Source: Membranipora membranacea
Lineage: Eukaryota > Bryozoa > Gymnolaemata > Cheilostomatida > Membraniporidae
NCBI GenBank assembly: GCA_914767715.1
Contig: OU612067.1
Coordinates: 7,132,001 to 7,196,000 of the forward strand
Length of the DNA: 64,000 nt
Direction: 5' to 3'
This document shows, piece by piece, positions 26,463 through 38,712 of the stretch (position 1 is its first letter; every line of letters begins with the position of its first letter). The position numbers and the translations under genes were made by a program. The notes under the pieces are model-generated. The model searched no databases, was not told the origin of the DNA, and saw only the letters and a program-made list of their open reading frames with translations.

Positions 26463-28774
26463 GACAGGTGGATTTGTGCATTATTTTTGAACAACACTTG
26501 TTATCGCTTCACCTTATTCGGTACTGTTACACAATTACAAATATGCTTGTGATACTCGGAATTGCTGACTTTGAACTGCTGACATCTATGTCAGAACTCA
26601 GCGCTGTAATGCAAATGCCAGAATGAACATTATTTTTTTAATCAACAGACTCGCAGGTTCCAGCCTTCCCTTTATTAAGCTGGTATATTATATAGTTTCA
26701 AATTATTCACTTATTTATATTAGTATCATCATTGTGAGGAATGTTTATTCCATCTGCAGTATTTATTTGTATTTATTTCCATATAGAAATAGAAATATAA
26801 TTTAAAAAAAATTTTTTTAAAGGTTCACTGGTCTTTGTTTTTTTGTCAGAAAATAAATATTTCCCATGTAATCTTTTAGTGTTCTTTTGTTAATTAAGAG
26901 TTTGTGGTGTGAGACCATACTCTCCAGAGAACAGATGGTTCACACCAACAGTCCTCAAAGACCGCTACTTCGCAATTTCATTTACTACCGATAGAACACA
27001 ATCTTGATATCAGTTGAAAGACTATGATCCAAATAGTAGTAGTTGTCTGTATTGTATATGTATGACACTAGGGGTTGTATGGAAGTAATGTTGATGTTTT
27101 GGTATGCAGGTGGGACGAAGTTAGAGTAAATCCCTCCAGACAAGAGCTTGAACAAATCACTTGACCTCTACTGGGCCATACATTACTGACATTATGTTGG
27201 TGTTCTGATAACTTGGACCCAAACTAGATCTTATTGTGTTATCATGAGTCAGCTTATGGGCTATCATGAGGCAATAGATCAGAATAAACCGGTTGTTTCT
27301 GGATATATCAATGCACGCCTAGAATATAAGCGTTATAAAACTGGTGGCGTTATCTGCTGTACTTTGAGTCAATCTAATTAAGTGCATTCTGGGTATAGGG
27401 ACTAACGAGAATTCCATGCTATAGCAATGGATCATATTTACATCATCATCGTCATGGTGAATGTGTAAATTTGCATGTATAAAAAGATACAACTATTTTC
27501 GCCACATCATTAATAATAATAATGTTTTTCATAAAACATCAGTGTAATAGAATCTGCGCCATTTTACTTATGGAAATAACCATTTCTTTTTTTTATGACC
27601 TCAAGTGCCACTTTACCATAACCTGTTAGCATGGATGGAATTTAGTGAGAATGTTCTATGACAGCTAAGTTCTCAGCCTACTATTGCTATATGGGCCATT
27701 CTCTAACAAGAGGGCTTTGTGCCTCCCTCAAAAGTTTATTGGTAAGGAATTAGAGATTTTTTGTGGCTCGTTGGTTTTCATGGATGTATATAGTTAATTT
27801 GACTTTGATTTCTAGCCCATCCTGACAGAACATAAATTTTAATTCCATAGATGAGATGAGGATAAAATAAAGCTCAGTTGTGTAATCATGAGTCTCTTCT
27901 GTATTCATGTTGCAGCATCAGAAAGATAGTTTTTAACACTGCCATTCTGGATCTGAAGATTAGATGTTAGGATGATAGGATATTAGCATCGAGTGAAATT
28001 GTCAGCATGATGAAATATATTATGTGGTTTACAATATGAACTTATATCTCTAGCTCTAACCAGTGTTGGCCGCGAGTATCATGATCTGGAAAAAAAATGA
28101 ATTATTACAAATATAAATGTTGCATCCTGTCAATAAATTTTCTGGAGGGAGAAATAGCTCATCAACCCTCAATCTAAGGAAGGATATAAAGTTGTAGTGC
28201 ACACTTTGTGTCTGTGAGCGATTATCACTGGTTTGGAAGAGATTTAATTGTTGTACTGACAGATGAAACTCCCACGGGATTTTGTGTTGGAATTAGCCAC
28301 CTGTGGGTTATTTTGCATTGTCGAAACCCAGCAGCTTGTTGCCATGTTTGCATGAATATTGGTTAGAAAAGGGTATGAGTGCCTGATTGTTCCTACGTGC
28401 CTAACTGTAACTCAAGCTAGTCCCGATGTGTAATCATGAGTCAACTCTTTACCCATGAGTTATCATGAGGCAATATCAGAATAATCCAGGGCACCTGCCG
28501 CCCCTTCCAAGTCTAAAGTAGCCTGTAATAGCCTGCAAAGTGCCCCATATGTGATAACACAACTTATCAGTGGACTTGGGATAGCACTACGTATGTCGCG
28601 ACGCTCCCATCTGTACCACAGATTTTGTTATCTATGATAAGTGTGTTTCACAATTTTGTTAATTGCACATGCAATGCCGAGGGGTTTGAGATAAACGTCC
28701 TATATTATATCCTCCCTCAACTATTTAGTGCGTCTGCGTTATATTTGTCTTTATATCTCGAAGTTGTTTCTCTG
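26463..28774. other. Intergenic region upstream of the ependymin-related gene
   Basis: No gene is recognised in this 2.3 kb. It contains a SINE-like fragment (26898-27150) and repeated ATCATGAG-type words at about 27241, 27265, 27886, 28433 and 28456. Two of these extend to TGAGTCA, the AP-1 consensus (27245-27251 and 28437-28443). Confidence 0.55.
26898..27150. repeat. SINE-like dispersed repeat, diverged copy
   Basis: The blocks GTGTGAGACCATACTCTCCA plus GAGAACAG, CTCAAAGACC, GATAGAACACA..CTTGAT and AGTAAATCCCTCCA match, in the same order, the sequence at 62408-62690. The second copy ends in a tRNA-like region in antisense orientation, so this looks like a tRNA-derived SINE family. Confidence 0.6.
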
Positions 28775-28782
28775 TATATAAG
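28775..28782 (+). promoter_or_regulatory. TATA box of the ependymin-related gene
   Basis: TATATAAG lies 59 bp before the start codon at 28841. A transcription start about 25-30 bp downstream would leave a short 5' UTR with no upstream ATG seen. Confidence 0.7.
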
Positions 28783-28840
28783 ACAAGCGTACACACAGTG
28801 ATAGTCATTCAGATCTTGCAAGCATCACAATTCACGCAAC

Positions 28841-31037
28841 ATGGAGACCAAGCTAGTTGTAGTCCTCGCCATCATGGCTGTAGCATCTGCAATGCCTGCC
28901 AATCATAAATGTATCCCAAAAATTTACAAAAGTGACTTCTTGGGAAAGGTTGGAGTTGTAATTAATGGTACGGGCGCGGTTTACACTTCTATTGGAACTG
29001 TATATGCTGATACTACCAACAAGATACAGGTTGTCCATCAGCTGCTCAAAGGTGAAGGGGTTATGATGAATGAGACTTACATCGTCGATGACAACACAGT
29101 AAGTAGCTCAGTCAGTCAGTCCTCAGTTCAGTCATTCTTGTCACTGCTGTGTATTGAAAAGATGGTTGATTAAAATCAGGTGGTTGTATCACGCCACAGC
29201 CCGAAGCATGGGCGGCGTGATAGTGGTTGCCTCAAGGGCAAGGCTGTAATTACTGCACCAGGTTGCTCTCTGTTTATATCCAGTTGTCAATGGTCTGCAG
29301 TGGGATTAAAACCCACGACCTTCAACACTTGCGTGCTGAAAGACAGGCGCTTTAACCAACTGAGCCACCTCCTACTCCTAAAATCCAAAGTTAAATAAGT
29401 ATGCATACTCCAAATGTTTTACAAAAGTGAATGGAGTCAACCGATGAACACACATGGCTCCACCTCACTACTGTTTAGCAACTGTTGCTGATGCAACTGT
29501 GGGGATTTCGATCCATATAGTTAGTCCACAGTCCATCTTCCCAGCCCTGCCCTGTTCTGCCGGCCTACCCTGCCTTCCTAGTGCATTACCTTTTTGTTGC
29601 AAGTGCCCTGCTGTTGTTTTAAGGGTTTTGTGTGCCCAAGTACAGGGATACATTATGAATAAGTTTACTTTTATATTTTAGCGCATGAGTTACTCAATAG
29701 ACAACAAGAGTGGAAAATGTATGAAGTTTCCCAGCAAGACTAAACCTCTAGTACAGTTTTGCAATGATTCACGTAAGTAAATCTCTGCAGAGCCAATGTA
29801 ACACTAGATCATGTCTGATCCAATATTCCACATTTCAGGCCGGTCGGTCGGTCAGTTTCGGTTTTTGTGCATACCACATTGTGTGCATACCACATTGTGT
29901 GCATACCACATTGTGTGCATACCACATTGTGTGCATACCACATTGTGTGCATACCACATTGTGTGCATACCACATTGTGTGCATACCACATTGTGTGCAT
30001 ACCACATTGTGTGTTCTGCAAGGACCTAGGAAATAAAAGGTCGATATTTTTTAAAATGGTTTGCACTACCTCTGATTCTGAACTAGTAGCATGCTTTTTG
30101 CAGGTCATTTCATAAACTCATGACTCCTACTAATATTATAGAAAATTACATGCAAACAAGACATGCGCTGTTCTTCAAGGATGAGAGGCATTAAATATTT
30201 TTTTGATTATGCAGCAAGACAATCTCAAATATTGTGTCTGTGTATGCATATCAAAAGTACATATAACATTTAAAACATTTAACATATAACATATAAGATA
30301 TAAAATATCACATATTACATGTTACATGTTACATATTACATAATAATATATAATATATATACTTTATATAATAATATGCATGCTTGATCAACCGAACTGA
30401 CCTATGAAGTCTATATTTACATATTGGTGATTTTAGCTGACCTGATGCTGGTTAGTAGCTTGAAGGTGGGAGACTACATTCTAGACTCCTACGACTATGA
30501 TATGGGCGTCGGTACAATGACAGCTACTTTTGAAAGAGAATCTTTCTTGTTAATCGATACGGTGATGGTCCAGAATATCTTTGGCCGTAAGTTAAATAAA
30601 GATACTACGAAATGGAAAAATTAGAGTAAAATTTTAATGTAAAACTGAACTGGAGTGTATTTATCGTCACATTTTAACCACAACCGATCAACTTTTACCT
30701 CAAAGACAAGTCCAAAACTGTAGGCACAGATTTCATATGACTTATGTTTTGTCCAAATTGTACTTGATTGTATGATGTTGCCAGCACATATTTCGAGTAT
30801 AGCCAAAAGTATTGTTTTTATGGACCTTGGAGGATTACAAGTCGCTGTACAGTATCAGTGCTTAAAAAAGTACCATTGACATCCACAGTGAATATTTAGT
30901 CTTAGTCCCAACTGCTTTGATAATCAGTATTAATTGTTTATTTTGTAGATGAACAGATGTCAACAACACAGTTCGGTAACATGAGCACAACTGGTATTCC
31001 AGCTTCTGTGTGGAAAATTCCCGCTTCCTGTATGTAA
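28841..31037 (+). CDS. Ependymin-related secreted protein (4 exons, 195 aa)
   Basis: Exons 28841-29098, 29682-29772, 30437-30586 and 30949-31037 join in matching phases (0, 1, 1) to 588 nt. The protein starts with a signal peptide (METKLVVVLAIMAVASA) and has the ependymin layout: a strand-rich region, MSYSIDNKSGKCMKFPSKT with a conserved Cys, FCNDSPDLMLVSSLKVGDYI, and a C-terminal GIPASVWKIPASCM. The family folds as a lipid-binding lipoprotein-receptor-like beta sandwich and is secreted or lysosomal. It is often expanded in molluscs and other marine invertebrates. Two N-glycosylation sequons (NGT near residue 42 and NETY near 77) are visible. Length of about 200 residues is normal for the family. 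Intron 1 contains a tRNA-derived SINE and intron 2 a 16-bp satellite. A possible poly(A) signal is at 31313-31318. Confidence 0.9.
29190..29396 (-). repeat. tRNA-derived SINE in intron 1 of the ependymin-related gene
   Basis: Read on the minus strand from 29370 the sequence is GGTGGCTCAGTTGGTTAAAG, then a 27-nt arm region, then GTGGGTTTTAATCCCAC. The first part fits a pol III A box and the last a degenerate B box with T-arm stem. The acceptor stem does not pair, so this is a SINE head and not a functional tRNA gene. Confidence 0.6.
29869..30012. repeat. 16-bp tandem repeat, 9 copies
   Basis: The unit GCATACCACATTGTGT repeats nine times essentially without mismatch in intron 2 of the ependymin-related gene. 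Because 16 is not a multiple of 3, all frames cycle through the same peptides on both strands. Open frames here are therefore artefacts. The unit contains a small inverted repeat (CACATTGTG). Confidence 0.95.
30255..30385. repeat. AT-rich low-complexity tract
   Basis: Imperfect repeats of ATAACAT, ATTACATGTTAC and ATATAATA occupy the end of intron 2 of the ependymin-related gene, just before its exon 3 acceptor. Confidence 0.7.
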
Positions 31038-32279
31038 CAACTAAACCATCCATAAATATATCTGCATATTGTGCTTACTGCAGATACAAACAACATACCC
31101 GGACAACATAAACGGACTACATAGACAAACGTAATGAGAAGACAAACCCATATTCAAGTTATGAAACATTATGAACATTGCTACTGATTTGCATATCTAG
31201 CTCTCAAACCCCCTGATCTCTAACTAAGTAATTTTCTTTTGCACTAGAAAATATGACGCTTACGTAATAATGAAAAAAAATATTTTGTATCAGAAAAAAA
31301 ATAATCAAATGAAATAAAAAAAAACAGAAGCCACTAGTGATGTTTATGTTCAGTGAGGGTTTTGCTTCATTGTTTCACTGTATTCTGTATTGCGAGTCTA
31401 CACTACTAAATTCACATATTATAAGAAGCTATAGATGTACCTTCCAATGCTCTCTTCATGCACTGGAACCAAAGTTCAAAAATTGCGCAACGTTTTTAGA
31501 GGTCAGCGGATGGGTCAAGAAAGAGATGTATAACATTTTCATCAAATATTATTGACTATCATTGAATCTAGAATATTAATAGATGACAATGCTACAAAAA
31601 CTGACATGCTATTTAATATGAGTTACTCCCATTAGCTTTATTACGTGAAAAACGCAAATAGCTCACTGAGAGGCAGACGAGATATGTGATTCTTTGCTCA
31701 AAACAAGCTAGAAAAAAATAATAATCTAAAGCTTCTCTGTGTAAAATTTTCACAGCAGCTCTCGTTTAGCCTTCCTTTTAGCCAGAAGTACATAGCTGTA
31801 GCTTTTATTGTTGAGATGTACCATGTTGACCATGTTGCTGATGGATACAACGTCAATCTACTTATTTCTGCCAAAGCTCGTGGTGGGAATATGAACATGT
31901 TCTAACTCTAACTACCAAATTAGGAGTTTCCACTGTGAGAAAATGTCTTGTTACTTTTTCGAACCGTCACACTACACTAATTTCTGGTTTGGGAGTCGAC
32001 AAAAAAACCGAAAGCCTCAATTTTCTGAAGGAATCATTCAAAATAACCCGCAAGAATTATTTTCCTTTATTGCCATGAATGCTGACCAGAGCCTCTATAA
32101 GGCTTGTTGGTCATCTGGCTTTTTTTTGTTCATGGCACATCGATGGTTCTTCTTCTTACTAGATGACATCAGTGTTGTTCTCATTCTCAAGCATGGAATT
32201 CCTGAATGGTCTTTGTTCTGCTATTGCTTTTTTTACATTATCCTCTCACACCACAGCATACCCCCCCCCCCCTCTGTCC

Positions 32280-32450
32280 TAGACCAAGTTCGGTCCATTT
32301 GCCTGCATTTGGAGTTGCTCCCCCGCGATAGCCAACCCGAACAATTTTAAGGGCAGGCTGTGACTGCAGGCGCTTTTTGCCTGCTGCGTGACCCCCTGGT
32401 CACGCAGCAGCAATTAGTATGCAGGCAAACTGGACCAAACTTGTTCTACC
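32280..32450. repeat. Nested fold-back element with a 13-bp perfect inner hairpin
   Basis: The outer arms CCAAGTTCGGTCCATTTGCC (from 32284) and ATGCAGGCAAACTGGACCAA (from 32420) are imperfect reverse complements. Inside, CTGCTGCGTGACC and GGTCACGCAGCAG pair perfectly around CCCT at 32379-32408. This looks like a non-autonomous DNA transposon. Related fragments occur at 18525-18600 and perhaps 5535-5600 (TTTGGAGTTGCTC.CCC). Confidence 0.6.
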
Positions 32451-32635
32451 CCTGTCCTTATCCCATTCGCTTGTACTGTAAAACCCATAGTAAGGCTCCT
32501 GTGCAGCACGATACACAAAGAAGGCATCAGCGTCAGCTGAAATAAAAGAAGCTAAAACGCCTCGATTTTGACATAGGAGACATCTAGTTTAAATTACTTG
32601 CAGCTAAATCTATTCTCAGGCCATGAACCTACCGT

Positions 32636-32745
32636 ATTGAATTTTGATGTATTGAATTGTATTGTATTGGACTGTATTGCATTGGACTGTATTGTATTGG
32701 ACTGTATTGTTTTGTATTGTATTAAATTGTATTGTATTGCATACA
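32636..32745. repeat. TGTATTGGAC-type tandem repeat
   Basis: An imperfect unit of about 10 bp (TGTATTGGAC, TGTATTGCAT, TGTATTGTAT) repeats roughly ten times. This explains the open frames on both strands. Confidence 0.8.
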
Positions 32746-33714
32746 TATTTCTCCATTCTGAGCCTTTTGTTAGCAAAAATAACCAAGAAGCTGTTTTTAA
32801 CACAGATATGAGATATGTAAAGGGTAATCTGATTACATTTACCTCAAAAAAGAAACTAAACATATAATATTTATGGCCCCATAGGCTCAGTACCTCAAAC
32901 TAAACTCGCGGAGAAGTTTTAACAGTGGATTGGGCGGTCAACATAGTCCACCCTCACATCCTCTTCAAAAGAAATTATGGCAAAATAACTAGCAAAAATG
33001 TCTTAGTAATGATGCTAGAAATAGAATAGAATGCTGTCATTTGCAAGCTAATCGGTCAACGGTGGTGATGGTGGTATTCAAATTTATGATAAATAATTTA
33101 AAAAAAGCAAAACTACTAAAGTTATGTGGTGTGATAGTAATCACATTTCTTGATAAAGGTCAATGTCATGGAAATTTTTTTAATGATTTTATTGGCATCT
33201 ATATCATTTTAGAAAAATTTTAGAAAATTAATTTCAACAGTGCCATTAGAAAAGAAACAAAAAAGGGTGACACAAAAAATATAATTGAATGGTTATAGAT
33301 TATTATTGTAGCATGTAATATTGAAATACGGATTTCTTGAAAGAAAATCGTTTAGAGATGCTGCGTAGAGTAAAAGATAGAGAATGAAGTTTAGTGGAAA
33401 ACATTGTCTCTTTTTGGATAGCGATGTACATACGTGACATAAAAATAGCACAAATATCATTTGGACATTTCTTGTTAAAAATGTCATAAACGTACACAGA
33501 ACTGAAGTATTTATAATTGAAGTATTTAAAGTTGAACTAGATGACATCTTTTATGTCAGCTTGAAACAAAAAGGTGCTTCTATTATGACATTGAGATATC
33601 TGGCAGATAAAAATAAATTTGTCTCACAAAGCGATTATCACAGAAATATTTGATTTTCACTGAAAAATAGCTTGTGTACTCTCAGTAGCTGAAAAAACAA
33701 CCTCGAAGAACAGT

Positions 33715-35497
33715 TTAATCTTGTTCATCTTGTTCATCTTGTTCATCTTGTTCATCTTCGTCATCTTTGTCTCGTAAATAGTAAAGTACTGCCAGCAAAA
33801 TAGCAAGCGATGCGGCAAAAATTCCTGCTGCACAAAGCTTGTTCTCGGAAATCCACATGAGAAGGCTGTCACGATTATCATAGAGGGGAAACAGAAGCAT
33901 GCAAGCCTTACTTACATGGTCGCTTGTATAAAGTTTAAGCAAAGTATTGAAAACCCTTTTGTACAGTTCACCATTGCTCTGGACATGACTGACAGTTATT
34001 TTAGCTTTTTCAGCCGCTGACTGCCATAATTTCTTGGCTTGCTTCTCATCATCAGTTGTAAGATAAGCGGATAAGTCGGTTCCTAATCTATATCCCATAA
34101 TGGCCATCATAACCACCTCCTCCGTGACATCACAGAACAACTTTAGATTTCCGGAGCTATCAAAAAAGTTTGTGAGTGAGCGAATACTTCCCACAAACCC
34201 ATCGTACTTGGCCTCACCACAGGACTGTCTCAGAGACTCTCCCTGGTCACTGATTTTTATTGTGTCAAGGAACTCTCCAAATAGCTTGCAGGCTTTTTTC
34301 CCGCTCTTGTGAAAGTTTGCAAACTTTTTTACTTGCTTTTTAACGCTTTTGTGGAGCTCTGTCATTTGTTCCTGTACAATTCTCACCCTGTCCACCACAC
34401 AGTTTTCGCTTCCTGGAGTCAAGAAGTAATCCTGCAAGTTAATTGGCTTTAGAACCTAGGAGAGAAAAAGAAAATAGTCTGCACTAATGTCTGTAAAAGG
34501 ATAAAACCAAGGAGTATATCCTCCTTGATCAAATCGTGGTCGATCATAGTCAAACTTGTAGGCTCTATGGAAACATTTTTAATCTCTGATGTTATTTTTT
34601 TTGCTCATTTGCACAAACATTATCAATATCATAAAATAATGTGAATTTTTTGTTTAAGAAATAGTAGTAAGTGTTCTTAAACATTGTTCACAAAGTTAAC
34701 AAATGCAATATTTTAATATCACATTGAATACTTTTTTTGTGCAATAAAACAAAGTCATTTACTTGTGGAAACCTTCCGTGGATTAGTGGACAAGAAAGAA
34801 AGCAATTTTGCACTTTTCAAAGAGTTGTCTACCCATTCAAAGAGGGAAGGCAACTAAAATCAAACGCATCTCAATTTGAACATGGATTACTTTGCATCAA
34901 CATCAATATTGATTTTCATGTTATGCTCATGACTACCATATGTTTATGTGTTTACTTCATACTAATAGGTATACCCACACATTCTTCCTCAGATTCCGCA
35001 GCAGAGTTATCTGGTCTACTTTCATCCACTGTGGGAAGGGAAGAGATAAAAATAGATAATAGCACCCTCCCTGATAGCACCGAACAGTTACCAAAGCCGG
35101 GGGGCCGTCGGCCGAGGGTCAAAAGTCTGGAGGGCTTAGACTAGATTAAAGACTTCATTCTTTCACATATGGATAAATGTCGTTTCATATGATGTATGTT
35201 CATCCAAGGGTAAGAGTCTAGAGGTGAGATCACACATTACCTGTATTCATTATGAGGCCTACTCTTGCACCAATGAAGAGAGGAAGTTCATTCCTCGCAC
35301 AGAGTTATCATTTCACCAAAAAGCATCAATTTTGGACAGACATACAGACAGGTTAAAAGATGTCTTTGAAGCATTCTTTGATATTTCTTACCTTTCACTC
35401 CGCAGTCACTGCAGAATCTAGCTCTAGCTGTAAGATAGGAACTGCATTCTGGACATTTTCTTTGTTCCAGTATACCGTCATGATCTTCAACCTGCAT
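33715..35497 (-). CDS. Tail-anchored zinc-ribbon protein, paralogue 2 (3 exons, ~298 aa)
   Basis: Exons 35392-35497, 34979-35028 and 33715-34455 join in phases 1 and 0 to 897 nt. The N-terminus carries a C-X2-C-X10-C-X2-C zinc ribbon (KCPECSS ... FCSDCG, Cys 15, 18, 29, 32). Exon 2 is a short acidic linker (ESEEEC). Exon 3 is a helical domain beginning VLKPINLQDYF and ending in one hydrophobic segment (GIFAASLAILLAVLYYLR, near residues 263-280) and an acidic tail of DEQ repeats. It closely parallels the gene at 36990-38712 in exon structure and sequence, for example the shared PINL.(D/E)YF, VDRV...QMT.L and YDNR motifs. The start at 35497 is the ATG nearest the ribbon; an ATG at 35518 is possible. 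I do not recognise the family. A C-terminal membrane anchor with the zinc ribbon in the cytosol is the natural reading. Confidence 0.75.
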
Positions 35498-36989
35498 GGC
35501 TAGACTGAAAACAAACATAACTGAGGTTCAACAGCAAAGAGCTATTATTTTTCAATTTTATTGGTGAACTGGATAGGGTTAAGCCTATGTGGTTTTATGC
35601 ATTCTACTCGGTGAACACTGAAACAGCAAAGAATCAAACTGCAGCCTTTATCTTTCATTTATTCGGCTACTAGGTAGGTGGATCTGGCTCAGGCGAATCA
35701 TATCAAGGGGATTAGATAACTTAATTTGATTACCAACTCTCTACTTCTTTTCGGAAATAGAACACGAGGCACAATATGAGTGATGATCAAGTGTATCATC
35801 AACATGATACCCCCCATGATGACAGACAAACAAACAGACAAACAACATACCAACCAGCAAAAGATAGAGTGAATCCTGAATCAATTAGCCAAGTATCAAG
35901 CTCCTGACGTGTCCAATAACTTGAGTGCCACTAACAAACAATGTGACGTAATGATTTGAAGGGAGCCAGTTTCTTTTAAAGTGAACATGTATCAGATTTT
36001 GAGTGAAAAGTAAGTTGAAACTGGGCCACAGGCTGTTTATGAACCTTGAGCAGTATTCTAAGTTAGACTAAGAACTCTAGAATGATTATTTCACAATGGC
36101 ATATGCAGTGAAACTTCACATTTGGGATTTCCATATCCCAAAAGTTGTTTTTCTAATGGGTATTATGTTGTGGAATATCACTGCCTAATCGAAGAATGCG
36201 GTGATAAACGTATCACGAGGCAGGCAACACTCACAAATGGATAAATTTTCTTATCTGAATAAAGACACGCCTCACTAAAAACATTGTAAAGATTCCTCTC
36301 TCTGCTGCTTAGGCACTGCATAGTAAATCCTCTGAATAAGAGGGGGCAGAATGGCACAACAGCCTTGACATGGGTAATACAATTTTAGTGCTTTGGTAAG
36401 AAGCAATGCAATAACACACCATGCACCCGACAAACTAACGAACCAAACAGCCAGGGCCCCGGATTAATCGGGCCTTCTGATGCGTTTGGTGAGATTGCAG
36501 CTGGAAGTTGTCATCCCATTGCTTTACCTATTTCTCATGTTTAAATATTATTCAAAACAGAGAGTTGAATAAAATTGACATAAAGAGTTGCACGATAGTG
36601 ATGCAATTTTTTTTATGGATATCTGTGAGATAATATGTACCAGTAACAAGGAAGCTACATATTGAATATCGGATATAACAATAACTTTGCAAAGATGTGA
36701 ACACATGGGCTCAGCAGTGGTATGTATGTGCAGCGAGTCCAGACAAATTAGAAAATCACCTGCGATAATATAGAAATTTTCAACTCCAACTTTGATAATA
36801 GAAAACAGAAAACTTTTGTTAAAATGAAATAAGCACAATAATAATGTGGCAAATCATTCAAAAAAATCTAAATTAATATCTTGTTCAGTGCATATTTGAG
36901 GCCAATTGAAAGTCAGTGAAGAGTAAAAATGAATGACAAAGGAATTGACTGTAGGACACAATTTGAGTAACTTTAAACATCTTTTATTT
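35498..36989. other. Intergenic region between the zinc-ribbon paralogues
   Basis: I see no gene here. The stretch contains a short AAACAGACAAAC-type simple repeat near 35823-35850. It should include the promoter of paralogue 2, but no clear TATA box is seen. Confidence 0.5.
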
Positions 36990-38712
36990 CTAATCATCCT
37001 CATCTTCGTCTTTAGGTCTTGTGTATCTAAGATAAGCACACCACATCGCTGAAAGGAAAGCTATCAGCAACGCAATGAACCCAACGGCCCTCATTGGGTT
37101 TTCAAAAATCCACAACAGTAGGCCATTCTCCCTGTTGTCATAGATAGCCATCAGCATAGAGCAAGCATTGTACACAAGATCTTGTGTACAGAGCTTGGCA
37201 AGTGCCAGGAATGTCCGCTGGTACAAATCACCGTTATTTCTAACATGGCTGACAAAGATTTGAAATCTTGATTGCAAAGAAGCCATTGCTGTATCTCTGT
37301 CTTGGGCAGTTAGGAAGCTGGCAAGGTCGTTTCCCATTCTATACATCATAACTAAAACCATTACTGTTTCCTCTATCCAATCCAGAAGAAGTTGATGATT
37401 TACAGGGCTCTCAGCCAAACTTGCGACATTTTGTAAAGTCATTATAAAGGTGTCATACTTCAGTTCACCGAAATAGTCGCGCAGAGATTTGCCGTTTCCT
37501 GTTTTAATGGAGGACAGCATTCGATTGAGAAGCTTGATTGCCTTTCTTCCAGTTTTGTGGAATTTTGTGAACTTAATGAGCTGTTCCTTTACTGAGCGCT
37601 GTAGTTTGGTCATCTGTTCTCTGACAAACTTGACTCGGTCCACGATTCCATCTCGATTTTCTGGCATTTCAAAATATTCTCTCAGATTGATAGGTCCTAC
37701 CACCTGTAAAACAGAATTTTGTACATTTTAAAGATTTCTCGAAAGAGGGGGAGGTTGAAGTTTGATATCCTATCTCTGTTTACATTGTTGGCATATCGGT
37801 AGGTAGCTTGGCGGGAGGACAGACAGGCAGGCGGGCGTGCAAGCACGTTCTGCGAGCACGCGAGTACTGTTATTCCCCACCCACCCTTGACAGCTTGCCC
37901 TGGCTAGAGGGCAGAGGGATATTACAAACACTGTGTATCAGGGGGGCTTTGGACTTGGTTATTGGGCCATTGGGGTTCTGCGCAAGTTTGAGAAAAGAAC
38001 TAACACTGACAGTACTCTGATCTTTCTATTTTCATCAGAGTTTTTATGGATCTTAATTGACTTTGATGTATCGACTTTCACAATGACTTGCAACACTTAC
38101 TTGATCACCGTCTCCATCAACATCCTCTTCCTGCGATGAATCAAAGTCAGGACCTGCTGTCTGCTGTTCCACTTGACCAACTGCAGTAAACACAACCCAA
38201 CAAAATCAGCAACATTTCTGCTCCATGTATTCAATTTTTGCACAAATTGACAGGCTTAGATATGTAGGGTATGGTATAGTACAGTAGGTATGATGGGAAA
38301 TTCCTGACAAAAAAGAAACTGGGTCGCACTAATAATCTCGAGCCTGTGTCAGCTTTGGATGCAGAGGTTAAAATTACTGCTTTCGATCATCATCACTCTA
38401 GCGGAGATAGTGGTGAAGTATCCTCAAACACATAAATGCAAGTTAATAGTGACAGACCACTTTTTCCAGTTAAGAACTACAACCAAGTCTGGGCACTATG
38501 CTGTAAAAGAGTAATTACGTAACTTTGCATTGTGGGAATGATGATGACCGACCAGACAAAAAGGTTACGATGTGGAGTTTACCTTTCCTGCCGCATTCAC
38601 TGCAGTATTTGCTGTTAGGACTCAGTAACATCCTGCATTGTGGATTGGAACATCTCTTCATCAAGGGTCTGTCTGGATCCTTGGGACGAACATCCTCACC
38701 TCCAGACGCCAT
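36990..38712 (-). CDS. Tail-anchored zinc-ribbon protein, paralogue 1 (3 exons, ~307 aa)
   Basis: Exons 38583-38712, 38101-38180 and 36990-37703 join in phases 1 and 0 to 924 nt. Residues 21-40 form a C-X4-C-X10-C-X2-C zinc ribbon (RCSNPQC ... KYCSECG). Residues 44-70 are an acidic linker (SSQEEDVDGDGD). From residue 71 (VVGPINLREYF) a largely helical domain of about 200 residues contains KLQRSVKEQLIKF and AIYDNRENG. Residues 276-295 form a single membrane segment (AVGFIALLIAFLSAMWCAY), followed by a charged KDEDEDD tail, typical of tail-anchored proteins of the ER or mitochondrial outer membrane. AATAAA occurs 2 nt after the stop codon on the minus strand, so the 3' UTR may be very short. 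It is a tandem paralogue of the gene at 33715-35497. Function is unknown. The ribbon resembles the small zinc ribbons at the N-termini of signalling and membrane proteins, but I cannot name a family. Confidence 0.75.

Larger units (their letters stand above)
31038..33714. other. Intergenic region without recognised genes
   Basis: This region lies between the 3' ends of the ependymin-related gene and of zinc-ribbon paralogue 2. Apart from the fold-back at 32280-32450 and the short tandem repeat at 32640-32740, it is AT-rich with poly-A and poly-T runs. A 135-codon open frame at 31943-32350 shows no family features. Confidence 0.6.

Noticed and set aside
29764-30115. Several overlapping open frames with ACGIPHCVHTTLCAYHIV-like repeats on both strands
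   Set aside because: They are produced by the 16-bp tandem repeat, which reads open in every frame; the region is an intron.
31943-32350. 135-codon plus-strand open frame in the intergenic region
   Set aside because: It is rich in aromatic residues from T-runs, has no family signature, and runs into a fold-back repeat.
34737-35144. 135-codon plus-strand open frame
   Set aside because: It overlaps antisense the acidic linker exon of zinc-ribbon paralogue 2, and its residues are explained by the complement of that exon.
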